The notes under the pieces are model-generated. The model was not told the origin of the DNA. It worked only from the letters and a program-made list of their open reading frames with translations, and searched no databases. From the NCBI GenBank assembly GCA_965230485.1, contig CBDDLA010000001.1, positions 3,162,001 through 3,226,000 on the forward strand: DNA of 64,000 bases. The letters are read 5' to 3'. The translations under genes and the position numbers were made by a program. This document shows, piece after piece, positions 18,001 to 25,064 of this stretch (position 1 is the first letter of the stretch; every line of letters begins with the position of its first letter). Origin of the DNA: Putridiphycobacter sp965230485 (GTDB lineage Bacteria; Bacteroidota; Bacteroidia; Flavobacteriales_D; Crocinitomicaceae).

Positions 18001-19534
18001 CGTTAACTAGGCTTAAATAATTAGATGGTATAAATAGATTCGATACGGAGTCAACGATACCATCTGCATTGCAATCGTAATGAACAATTGGGTTAAACAA
18101 ATCTGTGGTACAAGTTGTTTTATTAATGTTGTTAATAGTTGTTGTGATTGAATTTTGAGTGGCTAACTCGGTCAAGGTTAGTTGTATGGAATAATTGCCT
18201 GGGCTAGAGTATAGATGACCAAGGACTGGGCTCCAATTAATGTCGTTCTGATGGCTAAAGATGGTTCCAGAATGTGATGTTGTTGAACCATCTCCCCATG
18301 TAACAGAAAGACTAAGCTGCGTATTTGAAACTACATTTGTGCCAGTAAAATATAACTTGAGATTTGAACTGCTAGAATTATCATACCACATTGAGGCTAT
18401 TCCTATTTTAACACTATCGCAAAATGCAGGAGAGAAATTAGTGTTTGTGAATATATTACTAAAGTTAAAATTTGTTGTTGAATACAGCGCTGTGTTATTA
18501 GTGTTTGCACTGTCACACTGAAAATATGGCAAGTAATTAGGGGCTGGAGCAGTATAATTATTATTGCTTAACCATGTTGTGTTAACTGTTAGCAATACCG
18601 TATCGGTATTAGGATAGTAGTCACTAAAGGAGTAATAGCCACTAGCATCTGAAGTAATTGAGGTAATATAATTACCATCCAAATACAAATCCATTGGAAC
18701 GTTAGCTACAAAAGGCTCGCTTCCGTCTTGAACGCCATTATTATTATAGTCATCAAAGGTCGTACCATCAAAACATACTGAATCGGCTGCTGTTACATTG
18801 CAATTTAATGGAAAATTTACATTATGACCAGCACTGCAATCCAAGTAGTTCTGAGTATTAGGATTAGATATAAATTGAGAAGTATTATAAGGGAGATATC
18901 CCATAGCATTTAGCCAGCTATTATCTAATTGTAAGTGCGCGTAAGGGTAGGTTGATGGCCATGTGGCAAAGTAAAACCCAGTGGAGTCGGCAGTTAATGT
19001 ATCGTTATTTATTCCTGCATAATTGTTTAGAACAATTTTTGCATTTAGAATACCAGATTCAATACTATCGAGAGTTCCATTTCCATTATCGTCACAAAAA
19101 ATATATCCTTGTATACATGAAGTATGCGCACAGCCAAATGTAGCGGTGATACTCGGAGGTGTTCCGGAGACTGGGAGGGTAATTGTGGAGCTAAATATAG
19201 TATCTAAAGAAAACCCATAAATTGAAGCTATTGATGCACTGTCGACCACTATATTATAAGTGCCAGCAGCAGCACCACTTGGCCAAGAATATTCTGATGT
19301 AACATGGCTATATGAGGTTGGATAAATAGTATCTGTTGCATTTTCTAAATGAACCGAGTATATACCGCTAAAATAGCTTTTGGTAGAATCAATATTACCA
19401 TCTAAATCGCAGTCGTAATTTACATTAAATGTCATTAAAACTTGCTGACCAAACCCAAGTCCAACAAAAAGAATGAAACTGAATGATATGGCTAATTTTA
19501 AAATGGTGGGCGAGAATAAAGTGTGGATTTTCAT
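15098..19534 (-). CDS. Giant secreted repeat protein (SdrD-B-like and PKD-like modules), T9SS cargo
   Basis: A 1478-residue exported, S/T/N-rich protein. Signal peptide about 1-29. The body is an imperfect tandem duplication with a period of about 441 residues (1323 bases): for example VCFDGTTFDDYNNNGVQDG near residue 255 recurs as VCFDGVTFNDYNNNGIQDG near 696. Each unit contains SdrD-B-like modules with the calcium-type signature D-N-N-x-G/D, a PKD-like WGDGS segment, and a 'DCNxDGIxDS' module. About 1240-1390 is a domain found before many T9SS signals (SYDPNDKYV, FSYRIRFQNTGTAPAQDV), and about 1405-1478 is the type A sorting domain (VFPNPSSGLFNL). Few lysines and many D/N/T suggest a calcium-stiffened surface adhesin. 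Single gene between terminators; ligand unknown. Confidence 0.85.
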   Translation of the reverse strand: MKIHTLFSPTILKLAISFSFILFVGLGFGQQVLMTFNVNYDCDLDGNIDSTKSYFSGIYSVHLENATDTIYPTSYSHVTSEYSWPSGAAAGTYNIVVDSASIASIYGFSLDTIFSSTITLPVSGTPPSITATFGCAHTSCIQGYIFCDDNGNGTLDSIESGILNAKIVLNNYAGINNDTLTADSTGFYFATWPSTYPYAHLQLDNSWLNAMGYLPYNTSQFISNPNTQNYLDCSAGHNVNFPLNCNVTAADSVCFDGTTFDDYNNNGVQDGSEPFVANVPMDLYLDGNYITSITSDASGYYSFSDYYPNTDTVLLTVNTTWLSNNNYTAPAPNYLPYFQCDSANTNNTALYSTTNFNFSNIFTNTNFSPAFCDSVKIGIASMWYDNSSSSNLKLYFTGTNVVSNTQLSLSVTWGDGSTTSHSGTIFSHQNDINWSPVLGHLYSSPGNYSIQLTLTELATQNSITTTINNINKTTCTTDLFNPIVHYDCNADGIVDSVSNLFIPSNYLSLVNANNSYTSLGYDSGSGHYIWDSLMQAGSYTPTLSPSSINPLWGYNNGQTYDAVISTSPANITIPSTGPAPNVIFTIGCTDTIQGVSFCDLNQDSTKNSYENPLANVSLVLITDTDTFNITTDSLGQYSQIGYGITNSNATLTIDSTWLSNSGNSANQTLFSNLNNHMLNIPILCTGNATLSDSVCFDGVTFNDYNNNGIQDGNESVVANVALNLYFDGVSITTIYSDNNGYYHYANYFPNVDSVLLTVKPSWLTSNNYSASTTNFLTYFKCDSANTTNTPLYSTSNFSFGNLVANNNFPAGFCDSLKIGIAPVGYDNTDDSNLKLFFTGSNLAQSTLLNAEVNWGDGSITTHTGTIGNNNTNINWSPSLNHIYSTFGNYSVQITLIDQATQDSIATTINNVNVVSCITNVFNPIIHKDCNGDGIIDSVSSIILAPAHLGLVNSGNITVNPISYDQGTGQYTWPSLPNGTYDVKLTGSVTYYLAGANNGATYDHVINVSPPTLTFPNSGVTPNVIFTVGCGDTVTGNVFCDINQNGYKDPTESSLAGASLTFTTDTDTVNIISDSQGDFLHTGLGLSTLNPVLTINQGWLNSYGYTANQTVFTNPISTQYSPTYIPINCASSCSNLWTSLKMDTGYFQNFANRLILDWGNLSQQTSGNYDLTLTYPGDVTPDFATIANTNYTTSTNSITWNLSTLNSTLTDTIVFNMPTGIADSTFHTYESTIVSLDSLECDTTNNVSNLGLYVGVSYDPNDKYVNQPYYLNPLTQEKFSYRIRFQNTGTAPAQDVFIIDTLSPYLDWSSFRVLNTSHPMQVIDLGSGIIKFDFPQIWLPDSASNEPASHGHINYTINESSTININDVIENTAYIYFDQNSPIVTNTTKNVNVLGLGLTKYEESAEITVFPNPSSGLFNLSSPVQINTISVYDLSGKLVHRSYESDSFATLDLTELSKGMYQIRVETLNGTDTKKLILK

Positions 19535-19646
19535 AAAGTGAGTTTTTTATAATACGGAATTACAGCTATTTAAGTTGCTCGCACATTTATTTATTCTAGA
19601 AAAAAAATCTAAAACCCTTATCAAATCTATACTTTGGACAAAAAAA

Positions 19647-19671
19647 ATCCCATTTCGAACGAAACGGGATT
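19647..19671 (-). terminator. Intrinsic terminator of the GAPDH gene
   Basis: ATCCCATTTCG / CGAAACGGGAT stem (one G-U pair) with a 3-base loop, flanked by runs of A and T, 25 bases past the stop at 19696. On the minus strand it is followed by at least seven T. Confidence 0.85.
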
Positions 19672-19695
19672 TTTTTATTAAAATAGCTTATTGAA

Positions 19696-21147
19696 TCAAT
19701 AGTAGATCAATCTTCTCACTTTTGCAATATATTTTGCTAAGCGAATGACTTGTTTAGTATAGCCAAACTCATTATCGTACCAAGTATATAATACAACATT
19801 CTTTTTATCTTCTGAAATAATAGTAGCTGGTGCATCATAAACAGCACAACAAGTATTACCAATAATGTCATTCGATACTAATTCCGGATCAACTGAATAA
19901 TAAATTTGATTGACTAGGTTTCCATCTAAAGCTGCATTTTTAATGGTCGTGTTTAATTCCTCAACACTTGTAGCCTTGTTTAGGGTTAAATTTAAAATGG
20001 CTAAAGAACCATTTGGAGTTGGTACCCTAACCGCATTGGCGGTTAATTTATCTTTTAAGTCTGGTATCACTTTAGTGACAGCCTTTCCAGCGCCAGTTGA
20101 CGTAATAACCATATTAATGGCTGCTGAACGTCCTCGACGAGGCTTTTTATGGAAGTTGTCCAATAAGTTTTGATCATTTGTATAAGCGTGAACGGTCTCT
20201 AGATGCCCTTTCTCAACACCAAATGTATCATTTACAACTTGTAGAATAGGAGAAATGGCATTTGTCGTACAAGAAGCTGCAGAATATATATTTTCACCTT
20301 CTAAATCTAAATCTCCGTGGTTAATGCCGTACACTACATTTGGAATTTCTTTTCCTGGAGCGGTTAACAATACTTTATCAACTCCTTTTGCTTTTGTATG
20401 TCTTGATAACGCTGCACGATCCGTAAATACACCTGTATTATCTATAACTAAAGCGTTATTAATTCCAAACTGTGTATAATCAATGTCTTCAGGATTTTTA
20501 GCTTCAATCATTGCAACAGTTTGCCCGTTAATGATTAAAGCTTTATTTTCTAAGTCTTCAATCACAGTACCTTTAAAATCTCCATGAATAGAATCATTTC
20601 GCAATAAAGCCGCTCTTTTGATAATTTGATCATCCGCATTATTTCTTGTCACAATAGCTTTTAGTCTTAATTGTTGACCTTTTCCAGCTTGCTTAATTAA
20701 TTCTCTTGCGGCTAATCTTCCAATTCTTCCAAAGCCATATAATACCACATCTCTTGGTTCAATACTAAAATCAGTATTGTCAATCATGTGCCCTAGCTTA
20801 TTTCTTAAAAAATCTGCTTTGGAGCCAAAACTATCTCCTTCCTGAATCCATTCGTAGGCTAATTTTCCAATATCGATTTTTGCGGGAGAAATTGGCAGTT
20901 CAAATATTTCTTTGGCCAGTGCAGCTGTTGTTGAAATATAGATTTTTTTTCCAACCACCTTTTCAGAATAATCATGAAGATTAATAATTTCTGATAAGGT
21001 GATGTTCGTTAAGTGATTGCGAAATAATACTAATTCTATTCCTTTGTCATATAACAATTCACCAACATAACGTGATAACTGGACCGCGTCTCTCTCGTGG
21101 TCTAAATAATTCTGTAGTTCCGTGTCGTAACCTACTTCTGTTGCCAT
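19696..21147 (-). CDS. gap: Glyceraldehyde-3-phosphate dehydrogenase, long Bacteroidota form
   Basis: Interconverts glyceraldehyde 3-phosphate and 1,3-bisphosphoglycerate. The dehydrogenase core begins at about residue 133 (NAD(P) loop GFGRIGR at 138-144) and has the catalytic cysteine in SAASCTTNAISP (C293) and the WYDNEFGYTKQ segment near the end. Residues 1-130 are an extra N-terminal helical domain that ordinary 330-residue GAPDH lacks, giving 483 residues. Flavobacteria often carry this long form beside a normal gapA; whether it serves glycolysis or gluconeogenesis cannot be told here. It lies downstream of rpoD on the same strand but behind the rpoD terminator. High certainty for family, lower for direction and cofactor. 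Confidence 0.93.
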   Translation of the reverse strand: MATEVGYDTELQNYLDHERDAVQLSRYVGELLYDKGIELVLFRNHLTNITLSEIINLHDYSEKVVGKKIYISTTAALAKEIFELPISPAKIDIGKLAYEWIQEGDSFGSKADFLRNKLGHMIDNTDFSIEPRDVVLYGFGRIGRLAARELIKQAGKGQQLRLKAIVTRNNADDQIIKRAALLRNDSIHGDFKGTVIEDLENKALIINGQTVAMIEAKNPEDIDYTQFGINNALVIDNTGVFTDRAALSRHTKAKGVDKVLLTAPGKEIPNVVYGINHGDLDLEGENIYSAASCTTNAISPILQVVNDTFGVEKGHLETVHAYTNDQNLLDNFHKKPRRGRSAAINMVITSTGAGKAVTKVIPDLKDKLTANAVRVPTPNGSLAILNLTLNKATSVEELNTTIKNAALDGNLVNQIYYSVDPELVSNDIIGNTCCAVYDAPATIISEDKKNVVLYTWYDNEFGYTKQVIRLAKYIAKVRRLIYY

Positions 21148-21170
21148 TTTTATATTTATTTAAATGTTTT

Positions 21171-21203
21171 CAAAAAAAAAGAGCCGCCAAAAGTTGGCAG
21201 CCC
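21171..21203 (-). terminator. Intrinsic terminator of rpoD
   Basis: Minus-strand GGGCTGCCAA, 3-base loop, TTGGCGGCTC (two G-U pairs), then a run of at least nine T, lying 8 bases after the rpoD stop. The gap gene starts 24 bases further on. Confidence 0.8.
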
Positions 21204-21211
21204 ATATTTTA

Positions 21212-22078
21212 CTAGCCTAAATAGGCTTTTAATAATTTGTTTCGCGAGGTGTGTCTGAGACGACGAATGGCCTTCTCTTTAATTTGACGAACACGTTCGC
21301 GGGTTAAATTAAACTTGGATCCTATTTCTTCTAACGTCAATCCATGATTCATTCCAATTCCAAAAAATAATCGAATAATTTCACGTTCCTTATCTGTTAG
21401 GGTAGAAAGAGATCTTTCTATTTCCTTTTGCAACGATTCTGCTAATAGTAACCTATCAGCGTCTGGTGAATCGTCATTGGCCATTACATCCATTAATGTA
21501 CCGCCATCTTCGCTTGAAGATAATGGTGCATCCATTGATACGTGACGACCTGCAACTTTCATACTTTCTTTAATCTTGTCTTCAGGTACTTCTAAAACCT
21601 CAGCCAGCTCTTCCGCTGATGGAGGTCTTTCATACTCTTGTTCTAGTTTAGAAAAAGCTTTGTTGATTTTGTTTAATGACCCTACTTGATTTAAAGGTAA
21701 CCGAACTATTCTGGCTTGTTCTGCTAAAGCTTGCAAAATTGATTGACGAATCCACCAAACGGCATAGGATATAAATTTAAATCCTCTTGTTTCATCAAAT
21801 TTTTGGGCTGCTTTAATTAAGCCTAAATTTCCTTCGTTTATTAAATCTGGTAAAGTAAGTCCTTGATTCTGGTACTGTTTAGCAACTGAAACAACAAATC
21901 GTAAATTAGCTCTGGTTAGTTTTTCAAGTGCCCATTGGTCTCCTTGCTTGATGCGTTTAGCTAATTCAACTTCCATCTCAGCAGTTATCAGTTCTTCTTT
22001 ACCAATATCCTGCAAGTATTTGTCTAACGACTGACTTTCACGATTGGTAATGGATTTGGTGATTTTTAACTGCCTCAT
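21212..22078 (-). CDS. rpoD: Primary RNA polymerase sigma factor RpoD/SigA
   Basis: Housekeeping sigma factor directing RNA polymerase to TTTG/TAnnTTTG promoters. The short form (288 residues), lacking region 1.1, is standard in Bacteroidota. Order of regions: 1.2 (DKYLQDIGKEELITAEMEVE, about 20-40), 2 (NLRFVVSVAKQYQNQGL, NEGNLGLIKAAQKFDETRGF, SYAVWWIRQSI), 3 (VRLPLNQVGSLNKI), 4 (TLEEIGSKFNLTRERVRQIK). ATG 22078 is the start; the frame extends upstream to 22120 only through non-conserved sequence that overlaps the promoter. Preceded by a near-ideal promoter (22114-22144) with a 20-base spacer, followed by a terminator. Confidence 0.97.
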   Translation of the reverse strand: MRQLKITKSITNRESQSLDKYLQDIGKEELITAEMEVELAKRIKQGDQWALEKLTRANLRFVVSVAKQYQNQGLTLPDLINEGNLGLIKAAQKFDETRGFKFISYAVWWIRQSILQALAEQARIVRLPLNQVGSLNKINKAFSKLEQEYERPPSAEELAEVLEVPEDKIKESMKVAGRHVSMDAPLSSSEDGGTLMDVMANDDSPDADRLLLAESLQKEIERSLSTLTDKEREIIRLFFGIGMNHGLTLEEIGSKFNLTRERVRQIKEKAIRRLRHTSRNKLLKAYLG

Positions 22079-22113
22079 TTTTACTTTATAATTTATTATT
22101 AATAAACCGACTG

Positions 22114-22144
22114 CAAACATACGCTATTCTTGGATACAAGTCAA
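22114..22144 (-). promoter_or_regulatory. Promoter of rpoD
   Basis: Minus-strand TTG (22142-22144), exactly 20 bases, then TATGTTTG (22114-22121), a perfect TAnnTTTG. It predicts transcription from about 22107 and a leader of about 30 bases. This also argues against the longer rpoD frame. Confidence 0.75.
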
Positions 22145-22291
22145 GCATCTATAACGTTAAATTTGCAAACATTCTATACTTTTACGAGTTCACCAATAAA
22201 AATGTTTCATTTTTACAGTAAAAATTAATTTTTATTCACAATTAATTCTTAATTAGGTGTGGTTGAGACTTAAATTTTCATTCAATTAGAA

Positions 22292-23503
22292 TCATTGTTT
22301 ACCAGCTACATAGTCTTTAAGGTATCGGTATCTTGGTGTTAAATGGCCTTGAAGATTGGTTTGACTAGCTCTGGCTATAATGCCATCTACATCTTCGCCC
22401 AGCAAATGTGGCATAATGTTTTTAATTAATTCATTTCCGAAATCTTCAGAGGCATCTTTAGGCAATTCACAAGGCAAATTGTCAACTGCCATCACACATA
22501 TTACACCTTCCTTAGAATATTCATCTTCTGCTTCAGTTGTTGGATTGTATCCATAAAGTGGTTCAGAAATAGTAGATGGTCTTAATGTAGAGGCTACTGG
22601 TCCGTCAATGTCGCAGGATATGTCTGCCACAACAGTTGTTTTGATTTTTGGATCTTTTAGGTCTTCACGGGTAAAAATGAATGGCGAGCTGGAGTCCCAG
22701 TAATGACATGCAATATACATATCAGCAATTTCAAGATACCGTTTGAAAGTAGAAACATGACCTTCGCCTGATTCATAAAACGCAAATTTATCAAATGATT
22801 CGCCATTGGCTTTCGCAAAATAATCTTCCACATCCAATTGCGTGAAAACAGGTTCATGATAGGTTATTGACAAGAATTCATCAGGTGAAACTTCTTTTAA
22901 CTTCAGTTTTTCTAAAATTTCGCGTGCACCATGTCCAACTCTCCCATATCCTGTGAGTACAATTTTTGCTTGTTTTGGAAGTTTAGTCTTTAACAATTCA
23001 CCTTCCATTTCTACCCTGTCCTCACATAAGTTTGCAGGTTTCAAATCGTATAGGTTATGTTTTTTTCCAAAAGCCAAGAAGCCATTGTAAGTGCCAACAA
23101 TTCCAGCATATCTGCCAAAACCTATTAAACGATTTTCACGTTTGTTGGTGAGTACTTCATAATCAATTAGTCTTATTTTTTTGTCTAATATGGTTCTTAA
23201 CAAGTCACGATTATAAGGTTGCATTTTAAACGTGTGGGAGAAGAATAAATAGGTTTTGTTTGGAATTAGGTCAGATTTATTAACCTCCTTAACTCCCATT
23301 AAGATATCGCAGTCTGAAACGTCATCCACCAATTCAATTCCAGCAGCTTCATATTCACTGTCTTTAATTTTTCTAATCTGACTTTTTTGTACCACAACTT
23401 CCACATTTGGATACTGGGTTTTAATCAAAGCACATTGTTTCGGTGTTAAAGGGACCCTTTTATCTGGTGGAACTTTGCCTTCTTTGATGATACCTATTCT
23501 CAT
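22292..23503 (-). CDS. LYS1/alanine-dehydrogenase-like NAD(P)-dependent oxidoreductase
   Basis: A 403-residue enzyme with the alanine dehydrogenase/saccharopine dehydrogenase N-terminal domain (MRIGIIKEGKVPPDKRVPLT, about 1-19) and a Rossmann domain with KIVLTGYGRVGHGAREIL. The acidic/basic substrate pocket residues of this family (R and K in the KVPPDKRV loop, H in FSHTFKM) are present. Family members include lysine-forming saccharopine dehydrogenase, but dapA in this window shows the diaminopimelate route, so lysine is likely not its product; catabolic or carboxynorspermidine-like roles are alternatives. ATG 23503 is chosen: the frame runs on to 23698 only through the AT-rich leader and into tmRNA. 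Divergent from ssrA. Confidence 0.85.
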   Translation of the reverse strand: MRIGIIKEGKVPPDKRVPLTPKQCALIKTQYPNVEVVVQKSQIRKIKDSEYEAAGIELVDDVSDCDILMGVKEVNKSDLIPNKTYLFFSHTFKMQPYNRDLLRTILDKKIRLIDYEVLTNKRENRLIGFGRYAGIVGTYNGFLAFGKKHNLYDLKPANLCEDRVEMEGELLKTKLPKQAKIVLTGYGRVGHGAREILEKLKLKEVSPDEFLSITYHEPVFTQLDVEDYFAKANGESFDKFAFYESGEGHVSTFKRYLEIADMYIACHYWDSSSPFIFTREDLKDPKIKTTVVADISCDIDGPVASTLRPSTISEPLYGYNPTTEAEDEYSKEGVICVMAVDNLPCELPKDASEDFGNELIKNIMPHLLGEDVDGIIARASQTNLQGHLTPRYRYLKDYVAGKQ

Positions 23504-23613
23504 TGGATACTTGTATTTTAATTTGAACAAGCTAAAATAGCCGAAATTTTGACAAAAAATGATAATTTTTCTGTTTTTAAGCCTGAATAGTAACAAAGGG
23601 TATAAAATTCGGT

Positions 23614-23621
23614 TAAATTTG
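23614..23621 (+). promoter_or_regulatory. -7 element of the tmRNA promoter
   Basis: TAAATTTG, a perfect TAnnTTTG, ends 12 bases before the mature 5' end of tmRNA. A clear -33 TTG at 19-20 bases is not seen. Confidence 0.55.
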
Positions 23622-23633
23622 CAGTAGTTCTTT

Positions 23634-24035
23634 GGGGCCGACTTGGATTTGACAGCATCTGATTTGGAATGTAAGCATGTCGAGTAACGTACAAACACTC
23701 GTTAATCAGAAGTACATTACAGAATAATTGACAACAATAATTCTTACGCGTTAGCTGCGTAATTAGGCTAGGCTTAATTACCTTAATTCCACCCGAAGTA
23801 TAGTAAGGGGAACTAACTGTCCTCAAGTACGCCCGCCTGAAGTGGACTTGATTTAGGGCATAGCAATTTTAGGATAGTGCAAGGGGCGTCTCGACCAGGG
23901 CATGAAATTAAAGAGAAGTAGATTAAAGGTAGGGTGTTTGTGTCCAGTCTTTAATTGAAATCAAATCACAAAATAAGCACGTAGAAATCATTTTAACTCT
24001 TTGTTTGGACGCGGGTTCGATACCCGCCGGCTCCA
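23634..24035 (+). ncRNA. ssrA: Transfer-messenger RNA (tmRNA)
   Basis: Rescues stalled ribosomes by trans-translation. The 5' end GGGGCCGACTTGGATTTGAC and the 3' end GGTTCGATACCCGCCGGCTCC form the tRNA-like domain: GGGGCCG pairs with CGGCTCC (one G-U), with a T-arm and discriminator A at 24035. CCA is not encoded (next bases CTT), as in the two tRNAs nearby. The tag reading frame ends TAC GCG TTA GCT GCG TAA, giving ...SYALAA; by alignment with other tmRNAs the tag is probably DNNNSYALAA with resume codon GAC. About 402 bases, normal for a one-piece tmRNA. A -7 box precedes it and a hairpin follows. Frames crossing it are not genes. Confidence 0.95.
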
Positions 24036-24044
24036 CTTATGCAC

Positions 24045-24077
24045 TGCAAAGCTCCGACGGAAAGAAGGGGCTTTGCA
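24045..24077 (+). terminator. Terminator of tmRNA
   Basis: TGCAAAGCTCC pairs with GGGGCTTTGCA (one G-U) around an 11-base loop, 10 bases past the mature 3' end, followed by TGTTTT. Confidence 0.7.
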
Positions 24078-24180
24078 TGTTTTACAATTCTTATTGCTTT
24101 TTTGAATGAATGCTACTATCTCTGCGGATGCTGTTCGTACGGCCGTATTTTATAGAGTGAATATTTTTTTAAATTAATAT

Positions 24181-24188
24181 TACTTTTG
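24181..24188 (+). promoter_or_regulatory. -7 element of the lipoprotein gene
   Basis: TACTTTTG matches TAnnTTTG, 21 bases before the ATG at 24210. The -33 region is T-rich without a clear TTG. It overlaps the TTG codon that would open the longer frame, supporting the ATG. Confidence 0.5.
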
Positions 24189-24209
24189 CAATACTTAAAT
24201 AAAGAGTGT

Positions 24210-24647
24210 ATGTTTAACAGAAATGGTGGTACAATTGCTGGTGGAGTGCTCATATTAATTTTAGCAATATCATGTAGCTTTCAACAAAAAGACGATCCGG
24301 TTTCAATGGAAGGATACTGGAAAGTAATTCCTCTAGATATTGTCGGTTCGGATGACAATACATGGATGCTTTGGAAATTTGATTCAGATTCAAAAATATA
24401 TACTCTAGCTAGCCGCCGCATAGGTAAATATATACTGGGTGACACTTTAAGTGTATTGACATGGCAGTTGAGTAATTCTAATTATGATATTAAAATAAGC
24501 GCTTCAAATTCTGATAACTCAGATAAATTAGTTTATAGCATTACAAATGATGGAGATGATTTGCTATTTAAAATGCATGAAGAGTTGAGAAGAGAAAATT
24601 TTTTTAATGACTTGAGATTAGAAAAGTACAAAGGCAAAGTTCGGTAG
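24210..24647 (+). CDS. Hypothetical lipoprotein
   Basis: A 145-residue exported lipoprotein: hydrophobic signal with lipobox LAIS-C (cysteine near residue 22), then a mature domain of alternating strands (MEGYWKVIPLDIV, WMLWKFDSD, KYILGDTLSVL, DLLFKMHEEL) resembling the small lipocalin-like beta-barrels common in Bacteroidota. ATG 24210 is used; an upstream TTG at 24186 lies in the promoter. No partner gene: tmRNA is upstream and tRNAs follow. Function unknown. Confidence 0.7.
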   Translation: MFNRNGGTIAGGVLILILAISCSFQQKDDPVSMEGYWKVIPLDIVGSDDNTWMLWKFDSDSKIYTLASRRIGKYILGDTLSVLTWQLSNSNYDIKISASNSDNSDKLVYSITNDGDDLLFKMHEELRRENFFNDLRLEKYKGKVR

Positions 24648-24792
24648 TAAAACATTAATCTTCTTCAATGGCTTAAGGTTGTGTTTATTTTTTCTGATCA
24701 TTGAAGGATGCCTTTTTAAATAGAGTGAATTACAGAACGTTTTCTGAAATCATAATTAAATTAATATCACCTAATAGTTTTAAAGAATTATT

Positions 24793-24800
24793 TATATTTG
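24793..24800 (+). promoter_or_regulatory. -7 element of the tRNA-Val/tRNA-Ala unit
   Basis: TATATTTG, perfect TAnnTTTG, ending 13 bases before the tRNA-Val 5' end. It probably drives both tRNAs, which are 12 bases apart. Confidence 0.55.
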
Positions 24801-24813
24801 GCTTTTATTTTTT

Positions 24814-24888
24814 GAGCTATTAACTCAGTTGGTTTAGAGTGTCACCTTGACAGGGTGGAAGTCACTGGTTCGAATCCAGTATAGCTCA
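24814..24888 (+). tRNA. tRNA-Val(GAC)
   Basis: Full cloverleaf read by eye: acceptor GAGCTAT/ATAGCTC, D-stem ACTC/GAGT, anticodon stem TCACC/GGTGG with loop TTGACAG (anticodon GAC), T-arm ACTGG-TTCGAAT-CCAGT, discriminator A. CCA is not encoded. Confidence 0.95.
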
Positions 24889-24900
24889 CTTTTCTTTTTA

Positions 24901-24974
24901 GGGGGATTAGCTCAGTTGGCTAGAGCGCTTGCCTGGCAGGCAAGAGGTCACCGGTTCGAATCCGGTATTCTCCA
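24901..24974 (+). tRNA. tRNA-Ala(GGC)
   Basis: Acceptor GGGGGAT/ATTCTCC (two G-U pairs), D-stem GCTC/GAGC, anticodon stem CTTGC/GCAAG with loop CTGGCAG (anticodon GGC), T-arm ACCGG-TTCGAAT-CCGGT, discriminator A. CCA not encoded. It lies 12 bases after tRNA-Val. Confidence 0.95.
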
Positions 24975-25064
24975 CAAAATATCCTGCAAGACAATTTTGA
25001 TAGGCTTTTCTACTCGATAAAGTAAGTGGAATTCAGACCGTACTTATTTTTTTATCTAAAAACC

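Noticed and set aside
23504..23826. Minus-strand open frames reaching into the tmRNA gene, including a 65-residue N-terminal extension of the LYS1-like enzyme
   Set aside because: They run through tmRNA and its promoter; the conserved enzyme N-terminus MRIGIIKEG begins at ATG 23503.
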